Below, piece after piece: positions 18,282 through 27,353 of a stretch of 64,000 nt of DNA. The notes under the pieces were generated by a model. The model made no database searches. It was not told the DNA's origin and saw nothing but the letters and a program-made list of their open reading frames with translations. Source of the stretch: Flavihumibacter solisilvae (GTDB lineage Bacteria; Bacteroidota; Bacteroidia; Chitinophagales; Chitinophagaceae). Made by a program: the position numbers and the translations under genes. Within the stretch, counting starts at the first letter, position 1, and each line of letters starts with the position of its first letter. The stretch is taken from assembly GCF_000814475.1 (NCBI RefSeq), contig NZ_JSVC01000015.1, positions 186,001 through 250,000 of the forward strand. Reading direction: 5' to 3'.

Positions 18282-20087
18282 TTATAATTTGTCACTTAAT
18301 TTTTCCAGTAACTCGCGGCCTTTGTCAACATCACCGGTGATCTTTGCTTCATCAAACTCTTTTTCTTTGGTGAATACAACCAGGTGCTCATCAAACGATT
18401 TCAGCAATTGCTTAACCTGCGGATCCTGTGAGCGGGAAGCTTTTTCCCTGACAATCCGGATCTTTTCAAAGTCGGCAATTCCTTCCCGCATTTTCTCATA
18501 ACGAACGCAACTTACGGCGCCGGGATAGATCATGTAACAATCACCGGACGGCCATGATCCGAAGCGGGCATCCCTTGACGGGTCTTCCGGCCACGCGTCG
18601 TAAGCCCAACGAAGAAATCCATCATAACCGAATGCCGCGGAATACCAGCTGATCCAACGGCCTTCGACAGGTGGACTGAATACAAAATTGTTTGGCTTGG
18701 CGGGGTTACAACAAACATAGAAGGTAGAGTAAACGCCGCGTGCCGCACGCTGTTTCAGTTCCGCAGCCGTGGGTTCATTGCCATAGAGGAATGAATAATC
18801 GTCAAGCAGGTTGTCGAGTTCCTTGTGCCAGTTGCCTGCGTAGGTGATCTTCCAGTCTGCAGAATGTTTCTTGATCACATTTATAGCGGCAAGCGTGTGC
18901 TTCATCTCGCTTTCATTAATGCCAATGAACATTTTCTGCAGCCAGCCTTTCTGCTGGAGGTGTTTTTTAAAATCCGTCAGGAATACATTCCAGTTTTTGC
19001 TGTACACATCAGAGTTTGGTGCCCAGTTCTCATATACATAGTTACCGGTTGCCTGGTCTTTATAACGGAAACGATCACCCCAGGGTACAGCTGTATACAA
19101 TGTTATTGCCTTGTCGACGCCGGCTTCCATCGCCAGTTCAACATAGGTGTCGAAGATTGTATAGTCAAATTGCCATGCACCCGCCCGGGTTTTGGTCCAT
19201 TCGATCATTCCACCTTCAATCATGTAGGAATTATCATTCCATGGCGAATGCACGCCATAAGTTGTTATGTATTTACCTCCTGCATCTGCATACAGCTTCA
19301 GGTGTTTCTTCAGCAACATCTTATGTTCTTCCGACCATGGCTTGAGTTTGTTCAGCCAGGCGACTGTCCATGGGTTCTGCCAAAGGTCGAGCCGGTAACT
19401 CCATTTAGTCGCTTCAGGAAGTAACTGGTTCTGTACCCTGATCGAAACATCCAGTGTCTTCGACTCTTTCGTGCTGTTTATTGTAATCTTTCCTTTATAT
19501 ACACCTGGTGTAGCAGTAGCCGGGATATCCAGCGTCAGCCATACAGGCCTGATGCTGTTGCCCGGAACGTCAAAACGATCAAAATCTTCAAACCGGTCAG
19601 GCATCAGGAAACCATCCTGGAAAGGTGTATTCCCACATACGGCATTTTTATCTCCATAAGGATAATTGCCCAACACGTAGCGGACCATATTCAGGCCGAA
19701 TTGACCTGCGCCAATCTTTTTCCCGCCTGGTCCTGTCAGTTCGCTTAACTGGAACCGTACCTGCTCCAGGGTGTCAGGCGACCAGACAAGTACCTGTGCA
19801 TTCAGGCGTTCCCCTTTCCAGCCGGTGGCATCCCAGGAAAGGCTGGCCTGTTTTACCGGTACTTCAGTCCGGAAATATGCGCGTTCTGTTGATCCGAATG
19901 ACACATTAAGTCCGCGCTTTTCGTCGCGCCAGTCCTGCGGATCGGAAGGTTTGTCAAATGCATACTCATCCTGGTAATGCATTTTCAGTGAGGGCAGGAG
20001 GACTGAATCCACTCGTCCCAGCAACGGCTGCGAAAATGCAGCTTGCTGGAGTGCGAGGAAAGAAGTCATGATCAGTAAATACTTCAT
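18282..20087 (-). CDS. GH123/DUF4091-like glycoside hydrolase, exported
   Basis: 601 residues from ATG 20087; an upstream extension overlaps the susD gene and lacks domain character. A signal peptide covers about 1-20. An N-terminal beta-sandwich (about 25-215) precedes a TIM barrel (about 220-560) with LYADAGGKYITTYG, FDYTIFDTYVELAMEAGV and a C-terminal FLRWAYDAWPEDPSRD segment typical of DUF4091/GH123. GH123 enzymes are beta-N-acetylgalactosaminidases that use an Asp-Glu pair in substrate-assisted catalysis. At the matching place this protein has GINESE, Asn-Glu instead of Asp-Glu, so the substrate or mechanism may differ. Encoded in PUL1 between susD and the DUF5107 gene. Confidence 0.78.
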   Translation of the reverse strand: MKYLLIMTSFLALQQAAFSQPLLGRVDSVLLPSLKMHYQDEYAFDKPSDPQDWRDEKRGLNVSFGSTERAYFRTEVPVKQASLSWDATGWKGERLNAQVLVWSPDTLEQVRFQLSELTGPGGKKIGAGQFGLNMVRYVLGNYPYGDKNAVCGNTPFQDGFLMPDRFEDFDRFDVPGNSIRPVWLTLDIPATATPGVYKGKITINSTKESKTLDVSIRVQNQLLPEATKWSYRLDLWQNPWTVAWLNKLKPWSEEHKMLLKKHLKLYADAGGKYITTYGVHSPWNDNSYMIEGGMIEWTKTRAGAWQFDYTIFDTYVELAMEAGVDKAITLYTAVPWGDRFRYKDQATGNYVYENWAPNSDVYSKNWNVFLTDFKKHLQQKGWLQKMFIGINESEMKHTLAAINVIKKHSADWKITYAGNWHKELDNLLDDYSFLYGNEPTAAELKQRAARGVYSTFYVCCNPAKPNNFVFSPPVEGRWISWYSAAFGYDGFLRWAYDAWPEDPSRDARFGSWPSGDCYMIYPGAVSCVRYEKMREGIADFEKIRIVREKASRSQDPQVKQLLKSFDEHLVVFTKEKEFDEAKITGDVDKGRELLEKLSDKL

Positions 20088-20119
20088 TGTGCTGCTATAA
20101 TTGATTAGTGTTTTAATAA

Positions 20120-21766
20120 TTACCACCCCTGGTTCTGTTCGAGTGTTCCTTTGGATAGCTGGATCTGTTGCAAGGGGATCGGGAACAGGTAGTGTTTGGG
20201 CATAAACTGGCGTGATGATGCTGCTTCTGTAATGATAAATCCGTTGTTATCTACCTGGATATCCGTTCCTACCTGCAGGTCAGGATATTTCTGCTGGTAT
20301 TCTGTGCCCACAAATTTCACACCGCGGATTGATTTTACGAGTTCCTGTTCAGCAGTTTTCCATCGACGGAGATCGTCCCTTCTGAACCCTTCAAATGCGA
20401 GTTCAACAGTTCTTTCACGACGGATTTCAGTTTGCATATCAAGATTGTTTGAAGATACAAATGCATTGGTGAGTGCCGGCATTCCCGCACGTGACCTGAT
20501 CACGTTAATAGTGCGATCCAGGTCGCCGTCTGAAATAGAACCGTTTTTCTCGTACAGGGCTTCTGCAAGTATAAGTAATACTTCGGCATACCTGATTTCC
20601 TTAAAGTCATACTGCCCCCTGAACTGTGCGGCATCGGTTGTTTCGTCGAGGAATTTGCGGATCATGTATCCCGTTTGTGTAGCGTTGGTTCCTGAAAAGC
20701 CAGGGAAGGTTGGCTGCCAGATATCTCCTTCGAAAAAGATGGAAGATCCGGGAACGATAAAGGTCATTGCCATGCGGGGATCGCGGTTCTGGAATTCACT
20801 TGTCAGCGTTGCATAACCCTGGAACTCCGGCGACTGGCCGATCGGTAAACCATCTTTTGCAAGATATAGGTCAGCCATATTCTTGGTAGGTACCATGTAA
20901 TTGAACCAAAGCTCGCGTGTCCAGTTATGCACTACCCTGTTCTGGTAGTAACGTCTTGCCAGGATCACTTCACGACTGTCGTCGCCCTGGAGGATAAAAA
21001 AGTATTTATAGCTGTTTTCCGCCTTATCTGTATATAAACCATATACACCGGAGTTGTAAACGGCTTCGGCAGATTCGATCGCAATGTTGAGATATTTATC
21101 TGCATCACCGCTTCCATGGTATTTTGCCCATGTACCCATGTAAAGTGCAGCCCTGGCTCTCAACGCCTGTGCGGCTCCCTGGGTTACCCGTCCGAGGTCA
21201 TCTTCTGACAACTCGTTTTGTTTCGGAAGTTTTGCAGCCGCAGATTCGAGATCAGCAAGTATAAAATCAATGATCTCTGACTGGGATGAACGCTGACTAT
21301 ATAATTCGGGTGATGATACATCGAGCACCTTGTCAATTTTTGGAACACCACCGAAAGTCTTAACCAGGTTCCAGTAGTTATATGCCCTGAAGAATTGGGC
21401 TTCTCCAACCCATCGGTCAATTTCAGCACCCAGTTCTGAAGCAGAAGCTTTCTCCAGCAGGTAATTGGTAGACCGGATCCACTTAAAGGCATTATCCCAA
21501 ACTTCGGAATTCGCTGTGGGCAGAAAAGATCCATTGCTTACATTGTTTGCACCACCACCAAAAGCTATGTCGGAAGTATTGTCTATGTATTGGGGTACTT
21601 GCATCAATCCATAGTAGAAGTCATTTGCTGCAAGCTGGAAATCTGAAGGTTTTTTCCAGAAGGAAGGATCAGATACCTGGTCCTTCGGGGTGAGGTCAAG
21701 TTTTTTACAACCTGGCGCCAGGAGTATAAACAGGAGAGCGGTAAATATATATTGTGTACGTCTCAT
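20120..21766 (-). CDS. SusD/RagB-family surface glycan-binding lipoprotein (PUL1)
   Basis: 548 residues. The N-terminus has a signal and lipobox ending at Cys20 (ILLAPGCKK). The SusD fold is clear: an early TPR-like ANDFYYGLMQV region, WVGEAQFFRAYNYWNLVKTFGGVP in the middle and EIRRERTVELAFEGFRRDDLRRWK in the C-terminal third. SusD proteins form a lid over the SusC transporter and bind the glycan outside the outer membrane. The gene follows susC with a 20-base gap, as is usual. The ligand cannot be told from sequence. Confidence 0.95.
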   Translation of the reverse strand: MRRTQYIFTALLFILLAPGCKKLDLTPKDQVSDPSFWKKPSDFQLAANDFYYGLMQVPQYIDNTSDIAFGGGANNVSNGSFLPTANSEVWDNAFKWIRSTNYLLEKASASELGAEIDRWVGEAQFFRAYNYWNLVKTFGGVPKIDKVLDVSSPELYSQRSSQSEIIDFILADLESAAAKLPKQNELSEDDLGRVTQGAAQALRARAALYMGTWAKYHGSGDADKYLNIAIESAEAVYNSGVYGLYTDKAENSYKYFFILQGDDSREVILARRYYQNRVVHNWTRELWFNYMVPTKNMADLYLAKDGLPIGQSPEFQGYATLTSEFQNRDPRMAMTFIVPGSSIFFEGDIWQPTFPGFSGTNATQTGYMIRKFLDETTDAAQFRGQYDFKEIRYAEVLLILAEALYEKNGSISDGDLDRTINVIRSRAGMPALTNAFVSSNNLDMQTEIRRERTVELAFEGFRRDDLRRWKTAEQELVKSIRGVKFVGTEYQQKYPDLQVGTDIQVDNNGFIITEAASSRQFMPKHYLFPIPLQQIQLSKGTLEQNQGW

Positions 21767-21786
21767 GATTGTCGTTTTTAAGGGGA

Positions 21787-24700
21787 TTAGAAGGTCAGGT
21801 CAAGTCCAAATGAATAAGATCTCTGGAAAGGATAGTTTCCGCCCCAGTCTGCCGATTCGGGATCCCATCCTCCTTTCACATTGTGGTGTTCCCAGATGTC
21901 CTGGCCGCTGAAATAAATTCGTGCACGGTTCACATAGATCTTCCTTGTCAGGTTTTCAGGTAAAGTATAACCCAGTTGGATATTCTTCAGCCTGATATAT
22001 GATGCATCGATCTGCTGCATTGTTGACGCCTGGTAGTTCCACCAGCGGATGTTTCCATGTGTCAGGCGCGGGAACTCAGCATCGGGACGATCTTCGTTCC
22101 AGGTCTTGCCATAGTAGAACTGCGGTGGTTGTCTCCACCATTCGCTCCACGGCATAGAGTAGTCGCCGGAACGGAATAATGTACGTTTACCCACACCCTG
22201 CAGGAATAAAGCAAAATCAAATCCCTTAAAGTTTGCTCCCAGGTTAAATCCATAATTGAAACGGGGCGTTGTGTTACCTACTTTCTTCACATCACCTTCC
22301 TGTCCGGGCTGGTCGCCATACAGGCTGATCTTGCCATCACCATTAAGGTCTTTGAACCGGGCATCACCAATCCCGATATCTGAAGGAACACCGCCGAGCT
22401 GCTTATAATCGTCCAGTTCCTTCTGGTTGCGGATTACACCGTCAAACACATACGCATAGTATGAATTGAGGGCATCACCTTCCCGGACATGCGGATCCCA
22501 TGAAGTGAGGCTGTTCAGTCCGAGGACATAAGTATCTTCTCCGCCATAGTACAACACTTTATTCTGGGCATCGCTGAGAATAAATCTTGCATTGTAACCC
22601 AGTTTGCCAATCCTGTCGCTCCAGGAAATGGAAGTCTCGAATCCTTTTGTTTCGAGCCTGCCGACATTGGTATACGGAGCAGTTGCACCGAGCATCGATG
22701 GGTAGGCGATCGGGATGAGCATGTTGTCGTTGTTCTTTACGAAATAGTCGAACGAAAAGCCCAGCCTTGAGCGCAGCACCGTCATGTCGATTCCGATGTT
22801 CTTGTTTTTGAGTGTTTCCCAGGTCCTGTTGGGCGAAGCTATACCGCTGATTGTTGCTGAGGGAACCTGCCGGCCGGGACCGAATGGATAGGAACCGCCA
22901 ATATTGATCAGCTGCAGGTAATCATATAAATGCGGGTCACTGTCAGGAAACATCTGGTTTCCAACCTTGCCATAAGAGGCGCGTAATTTCAGGTCGTCAA
23001 AGATTCGCTGCGACTTCATGAAATTCTCTTCAGATATTCGCCAGCCGACAGAAATTCCAGGAAAGAATCCCCACCTGATTTCTTTGCGGAATCTTGAACT
23101 TCCGTCATATCGCAGGTTTGCTTCAAGCAGGTATTTGTTGTCGAAAGCATAACTCAAACGACCGAACGCAGAGCGAAGTGCCCAATGGCCACCGCCGCCA
23201 TCACTAAACCAGTTTTCTGTACCCAGGCCCATAGAAGGAACTTCATCAGAAACCACGTTCGATACGCTGGCCAGGAACCATTCACGGTCTTCCTCTTCGT
23301 GCGAAACGCCTGCCATTACATCAAAATCATGCTTACCACCAAAGTTGTTGTGATACTGCAGGTAACCGGTGTAGTTCTTGCCAATCACTTCTTCATTCTG
23401 CTTTGTCAGTTTGCTTTGCCCGGGATTGGCAACAGCATAATACTGAATCGTTCCATCCCATTTATATTGAGGAATGGGCTTGGCATAATCATCACTGTTG
23501 AGCGTGCGGTAGTTGATCCCGGTCTGCACATTTAATTTCAGTCCTTTAGCGAGATCCGCAATGAGTTTGAAATTGGTATTAACACCTCTTGTATTGTAGG
23601 TTGATGTAGCTCCTTCTTTTGCATAAGAAACTGCATTACCCCACCCGCCCTGGGCAAAGAAAAGGCCGTCCGGCGTATATACCGGATGGTTAGGCATGCC
23701 GAAGATCGCTTCACCGATCACCCAGTCGCCCACGCCACCTATATCTGTACGTTTCTGGTTCTCCAGGGCAACTTTTGATTCCAGGCGAATCCGTTTGGAG
23801 ATTTCGTAGTCGTAGTTGAGGCGAAGGTTATAGCGCTTATTGTTGTCATCGGCATATTTCACCACACCGCGCTGGTCAACATAACCTGCAGAAAGGAAAT
23901 AATTTGAATTGGTGCCACCTCCTGAGAGACTCAGGTTATGCGATTGCTGGAATCCATTTTCAAGCAATGCATCCATCCAGTCAGTCGAACTGAAAAAAAG
24001 CAGCCAGCCGCCATAGCCGTTGGGGTGGGGGACAGGATTTGGATCATTGTTCTTGATGCGTTGCAGGTAGTCATCTGAATACAACGGAACTGCACCGTTA
24101 TGAATATTTGCTTCATTATCCATCACTGCCATTTCATAGTGTGAAGGACTTTTCATCATACCCGTCATTTTGGAAACAGCTGCATTACCACTGTACATAA
24201 TACGGGGTGTTCCTTTCCTGCCTTTTTTGGTTGTGACAAGCATGACACCTCCCGCTGCCCTTGCTCCGTAAATCGAAGCTGCAGCATCTTTCAGTACTGA
24301 AATGGATTCAATATCATTCGGGTTAATCAGATCGAGGTTTCCGGCAACGCCGTCGATGAGCACGAGCGGTGCATTTCCGCCATTGGTTGAAGATGCACCA
24401 CGTACATTCATTTCAAATCCTTGTTTTCCAGGCTGACCAGCATAGCGTTGAATGGTAACACCTGGGATCTCACCCTGTAATGCTGTCATCGCATTTGCAA
24501 TGGGACGGCTTTGAAATACTTCCCCACCAACTGTAGATACAGCACCAGTAAGGCTGGTTCTCTTTTTGGTGCCGTAACCCACTACCACTACCTCACTTCC
24601 TTCAAGGGCTTCAACGTCCATTGTCAGGTTATAACTTGAATTTGTTCCAACGGTTACCTGCATTTTTTTATAGCCAACAATTGAGAATTCGAGCACTTCT

Positions 24701-25197
24701 CCATCATTTGCTTCAATGCTGAAAAAGCCATCCTTGTTGGTCGAAGCGCCGCGTGTAGTGCCCTGGACAACAACTGATACTCCTTCCAGTGGCCTGCCCT
24801 GGTTGTCTTTCACCGAGCCGGTTACCTGGATCCTCACCGGCGCCGTAGCAGCTGGCACCGGATTCGTTTTTACAGGCTTTTCGCGGATCACAATTGTCTT
24901 GTCAATAATACTGTACTGAAGTGGCTGATTGGCAAGACAAATTTCCAACGCCCTCTCCAAGGGTACATTCTTTAGCTCGAGGTTTACTTTCGTCTTCTGG
25001 TCGATCAGTTTGTTTTCATACCAGAAATAGTAACCGGTCTGTTTTTCAATTTTCTTTAGCACTTTCGATAAGGGTGCATTGTGTTCCGATAACGAAACCT
25101 GCTGCCCGAATCCTTTGGCATTTACCTGTACACAGGCAAGAACAAGCAAAGCAACTGTCAGTTTCATTCCTAAAAGCGTTTTGGCCTTTAAATACAT
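21787..25197 (-). CDS. SusC/RagA-family TonB-dependent transporter with STN signalling domain (PUL1)
   Basis: 1136 residues. After a signal peptide (about 1-28), residues 32-105 form an STN domain, as in transporters that signal to a FecR anti-sigma factor. A carboxypeptidase-like CNA-B domain (about 125-205) ending near GYKKMQVTVG is next, then the plug (about 215-330; GAVSTVGGEVF, VLIDGVAGNLDLINPNDIES, GARAAGGVMLVTTKKG) and the beta-barrel to the terminal Phe. The STN domain matches the ECF sigma and FecR genes upstream, giving a complete surface-signalling route: substrate, SusC, FecR, sigma. Start ATG 25197. Confidence 0.95.
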   Translation of the reverse strand: MYLKAKTLLGMKLTVALLVLACVQVNAKGFGQQVSLSEHNAPLSKVLKKIEKQTGYYFWYENKLIDQKTKVNLELKNVPLERALEICLANQPLQYSIIDKTIVIREKPVKTNPVPAATAPVRIQVTGSVKDNQGRPLEGVSVVVQGTTRGASTNKDGFFSIEANDGEVLEFSIVGYKKMQVTVGTNSSYNLTMDVEALEGSEVVVVGYGTKKRTSLTGAVSTVGGEVFQSRPIANAMTALQGEIPGVTIQRYAGQPGKQGFEMNVRGASSTNGGNAPLVLIDGVAGNLDLINPNDIESISVLKDAAASIYGARAAGGVMLVTTKKGRKGTPRIMYSGNAAVSKMTGMMKSPSHYEMAVMDNEANIHNGAVPLYSDDYLQRIKNNDPNPVPHPNGYGGWLLFFSSTDWMDALLENGFQQSHNLSLSGGGTNSNYFLSAGYVDQRGVVKYADDNNKRYNLRLNYDYEISKRIRLESKVALENQKRTDIGGVGDWVIGEAIFGMPNHPVYTPDGLFFAQGGWGNAVSYAKEGATSTYNTRGVNTNFKLIADLAKGLKLNVQTGINYRTLNSDDYAKPIPQYKWDGTIQYYAVANPGQSKLTKQNEEVIGKNYTGYLQYHNNFGGKHDFDVMAGVSHEEEDREWFLASVSNVVSDEVPSMGLGTENWFSDGGGGHWALRSAFGRLSYAFDNKYLLEANLRYDGSSRFRKEIRWGFFPGISVGWRISEENFMKSQRIFDDLKLRASYGKVGNQMFPDSDPHLYDYLQLINIGGSYPFGPGRQVPSATISGIASPNRTWETLKNKNIGIDMTVLRSRLGFSFDYFVKNNDNMLIPIAYPSMLGATAPYTNVGRLETKGFETSISWSDRIGKLGYNARFILSDAQNKVLYYGGEDTYVLGLNSLTSWDPHVREGDALNSYYAYVFDGVIRNQKELDDYKQLGGVPSDIGIGDARFKDLNGDGKISLYGDQPGQEGDVKKVGNTTPRFNYGFNLGANFKGFDFALFLQGVGKRTLFRSGDYSMPWSEWWRQPPQFYYGKTWNEDRPDAEFPRLTHGNIRWWNYQASTMQQIDASYIRLKNIQLGYTLPENLTRKIYVNRARIYFSGQDIWEHHNVKGGWDPESADWGGNYPFQRSYSFGLDLTF

Positions 25198-25204
25198 AAC
25201 TTTG
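25197..25204 (+). promoter_or_regulatory. Antisense -7 promoter element (TAnnTTTG) over the susC start
   Basis: TAACTTTG at 25197-25204 matches the Bacteroidota -7 consensus on the plus strand, pointing away from susC into its leader. A TTTG lies at 25180-25183, only 13 bases upstream and closer than usual, so the -33 support is poor. Confidence 0.3.
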
Positions 25205-25210
25205 ATGTGT

Positions 25211-25303
25211 TTGGGTTAAACAATAAGCAGTCTATCAGGGATTGTATAAAGAGAGACCCGAATTTCCGCCGCTTCGGATCCTACCCCGAGGCGGTTTTTA
25301 TTT
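25211..25303 (+). ncRNA. Candidate antisense RNA to the PUL1 susC leader
   Basis: The plus strand has a TAnnTTTG element at 25197-25204 and, about 65 bases on, a terminator-type hairpin at 25269-25294 followed by TTTTTATTT. A transcript of about 90 bases would be complementary to the susC 5' leader. Cis-encoded antisense RNAs at susC leaders, such as DonS in Bacteroides, are known to repress polysaccharide loci, and size and place agree. This is inference from signals only; no expression evidence is available. Confidence 0.3.
25269..25303 (+). terminator. Plus-strand intrinsic terminator between susC and fecR
   Basis: CCGCTTCGG (25269-25277) pairs with CCGAGGCGG (25286-25294), with one U-G wobble on the plus-strand RNA, an 8-base loop and TTTTTATTT behind it. 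On the minus strand the same position would be a C-A mismatch and no T tract follows, so the signal is oriented against the PUL1 operon. Confidence 0.55.
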
Positions 25304-25322
25304 GGATCTGACTGTCCGTTTT

Positions 25323-26531
25323 TTATGGTGACACCACGATATTTTTTCCTTCTACTTTAAAATGAATACCACTTTTTTCCAGGATCATCAACACATTGGT
25401 GAGATTGGCGCTCCGGCGGATTTTTCCGGAAAAAGTCCTGGCGGGAACTTCTGCAGTATACCTCACATCCACATCATACCACCGGGAAACCTGGCGCATG
25501 ATTCCGTGAATATCCGCATTGCTGAAATTGAATAGTCCATCCTTCCACGCCATCACTTCTTCCACATCTACATCTGCCAATACCTTAACTGATTCGTTCG
25601 GGCGAACATTTGCCTGTTCACCCGGTACCAGTTCATGTTGTGATGTGCCACTCAATACCTTTACTGAACCCTCCAGCAATGTAGTTTTAGCAGCAACTTC
25701 ATCCGCATAAGCATTGATGTTGAAATGTGTTCCGAGCACTTCGACTTTCATTTCATTTACCTGCACTATAAAAGGCAGCTTCCGTTTTTGCTTGTCAAAT
25801 GCCTTTTCAACTTCGAAATAAACTTCTCCTTTAATTTCAACCTGTCTTTCATCGGATGCGAATACGGCAGGAAAACGGATCTCCGATGCGGCATTTAGCC
25901 ATACACGGCTTCCGTCCGGAAGTGTAAGCCGGTACTGACCGCCCCGTGGTGTACTGACAGTATTGTAGATGATTTCCTCACCGGTCTTGCCCGACACTTT
26001 ATAAACCAGCGAACCGTCTTCATGCTTCAGGATGCGGGCGGCACCCTGGCTTGCGAGTTGCCCGTTTTGCGCACTGTCGAGATTGATCGTAGTACCGTCG
26101 GAAAGGGTAAGTGTTGCTTTATCAGTACCCGGAAGTATTTCTGCAGGAGAATGGGTCCTGGTTACTGAAACCTGCGTTCCAGGTGTTGTGACGGACTGTT
26201 GCAGAAGGAACCAGCCGCCAGCGGATAGCGTTACCAGTAAGATGGCAGCAGCCCACCAGTAGGCCCGGTATCCCGGTCGCCTCCTGATGCTGATGGGTAA
26301 ATCGAGTTTTCGCGAAATCTTATCCCATGCTTCGTTTTTGTCGATTGAATGAAGGGTGGAGAGGCCTGACTGGACAAATTCTTCATCATGGAAAGTCTCC
26401 AGCAGCTTGTGGTTATTTTCATCTTCGCCGAGCCATTGCTGTAGTTCTTCCTGTTCCGCAGGAGTTAGCTCTCCTTGCAGGTGCCTGGCAATCATCCGGC
26501 CATACCGGATGGCTGAATCAATCTTATCCAT
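25323..26531 (-). CDS. FecR-family anti-sigma factor
   Basis: 402 residues. The cytoplasmic N-terminal 85 residues carry the sigma-binding region (ELTPAEQEELQQWL). One transmembrane helix spans about 88-107 (YWWAAAILLVTLSAGGWFLL). The periplasmic FecR domain follows (ISTPRGGQYRLTLPDGSRVWLNA-like region, here TVSTPRGGQYRLTLPDG at about 193-209), and a DUF4974-type C-terminal domain lies in the last 75 residues. It holds the adjacent sigma factor inactive until the SusC STN domain signals. The gene lies 99 bases after the sigma gene. Confidence 0.94.
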   Translation of the reverse strand: MDKIDSAIRYGRMIARHLQGELTPAEQEELQQWLGEDENNHKLLETFHDEEFVQSGLSTLHSIDKNEAWDKISRKLDLPISIRRRPGYRAYWWAAAILLVTLSAGGWFLLQQSVTTPGTQVSVTRTHSPAEILPGTDKATLTLSDGTTINLDSAQNGQLASQGAARILKHEDGSLVYKVSGKTGEEIIYNTVSTPRGGQYRLTLPDGSRVWLNAASEIRFPAVFASDERQVEIKGEVYFEVEKAFDKQKRKLPFIVQVNEMKVEVLGTHFNINAYADEVAAKTTLLEGSVKVLSGTSQHELVPGEQANVRPNESVKVLADVDVEEVMAWKDGLFNFSNADIHGIMRQVSRWYDVDVRYTAEVPARTFSGKIRRSANLTNVLMILEKSGIHFKVEGKNIVVSP

Positions 26532-26591
26532 GTTGAATCGTTAGATTGATTAAAACACTTCAGCATAACCGAACGGGTGACAGCAACTGCG

Positions 26592-26609
26592 ATTTTCTTT
26601 AAAGAAAAT
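26592..26609. promoter_or_regulatory. Perfect 18-base palindrome between sigma and fecR genes
   Basis: ATTTTCTTTAAAGAAAAT reads the same on both strands. It lies in the 99-base gap between the sigma gene and fecR. It could be an operator or a small hairpin; without a loop of three or more bases the stem would be at most about 7 base pairs. No T tract follows, so it is not a usual terminator. Confidence 0.4.
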
Positions 26610-26630
26610 TTCGGGTGTAAGTGAAAACGC

Positions 26631-27167
26631 TTAGCGGAATCGTGAAACGATGGTGGGTAGGGTAATTAGGATAGCCATAACTTCCGGGCTCAACCGCAGC
26701 CTCAGGAACTGTAATGCCCTGGCCTTCTGGGTCTTTATGGTATTAATGCTTACACCAAGCTGGTCAGCCACTTCCTGGTTCTTCAATCCTTCAAAATAAC
26801 ACAGGCGGAATACACTGGCGCAACCGGAGGGTAGCTCATCAACAGCTTTATAAATTTCTCCCAGCGCTTCCGCTTTAATAATGGCTTGCAGCACGGCTGG
26901 CTCTTCAATGGGGTCCGCTTCTTTCGAATGCAGGTAACCGGTAACTACTTTCTGATGACGGAGATGGTTCAGGCAGGAATTTCGAACCGTAGTATACAGG
27001 TATGCGACTGCCGCCGTTTCTTGTTCAAATTCCGAATGACGGTCATAGTATTTGAGAAAGGCATCCTGCACCAGGTCTTCTGCGACCAGGCTTCCAGCCG
27101 TTAGCTGGCTGGCGAAATAACAGAGTCGGGGGTACTGTGCCTTAAAAAATCCTTCAAAATCCTGCAT
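26631..27167 (-). CDS. ECF sigma-70 factor of PUL1
   Basis: 178 residues from ATG 27167. The frame is open to a TTG at 27191, but that TTG lies in a promoter-like TACATTTG, so the internal ATG is preferred. Region 2 is at about 10-75 (LVAEDLVQDAFLKYY) and region 4 at about 110-165 (ELPSGCASVFRLCYFEGLKNQ and the HTH VADQLGVSINTIKTQ). It should direct transcription of the SusC/SusD operon when freed from the neighbouring FecR protein, the common Bacteroidota arrangement. Confidence 0.94.
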   Translation of the reverse strand: MQDFEGFFKAQYPRLCYFASQLTAGSLVAEDLVQDAFLKYYDRHSEFEQETAAVAYLYTTVRNSCLNHLRHQKVVTGYLHSKEADPIEEPAVLQAIIKAEALGEIYKAVDELPSGCASVFRLCYFEGLKNQEVADQLGVSINTIKTQKARALQFLRLRLSPEVMAILITLPTIVSRFR

Positions 27168-27188
27168 ACTAATCGGGCTCCCTGTTTT

Positions 27189-27196
27189 CAAATGTA
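27189..27196 (-). promoter_or_regulatory. -7 promoter element (TACATTTG) for the sigma gene
   Basis: The minus strand reads TACATTTG, a full match to TAnnTTTG, 21 bases before the ATG at 27167. Transcription would begin about 15 bases before that ATG. A -33 TTTG at the right distance is not evident. Confidence 0.4.
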
Positions 27197-27293
27197 GATA
27201 AAATGTTAAATGAAGCGCCAGGAAAATATATTGATAAAATAATATTATGTATTGGGCTGGACATTAACTGTCAAATTTTTTTTTTGGTCCTGG

Positions 27294-27301
27294 TGTCCAA
27301 T
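27294..27301 (+). promoter_or_regulatory. TGTCCAAT element before ECF42 cluster 1
   Basis: The octamer TGTCCAAT lies 53 bases before the first gene of the cluster. The same octamer, in the same orientation, lies 58 bases before the first gene of the second ECF42 cluster (55851-55858). It resembles the TGTCGA -35 motif reported for ECF42 promoters in Streptomyces at five of six bases. It may be the target of the cluster's own sigma factor. Confidence 0.45.
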
Positions 27302-27353
27302 TTCCTGTCACCCGATCATTATTAGTGTATAAAAAACATTAAACATCAGAATT

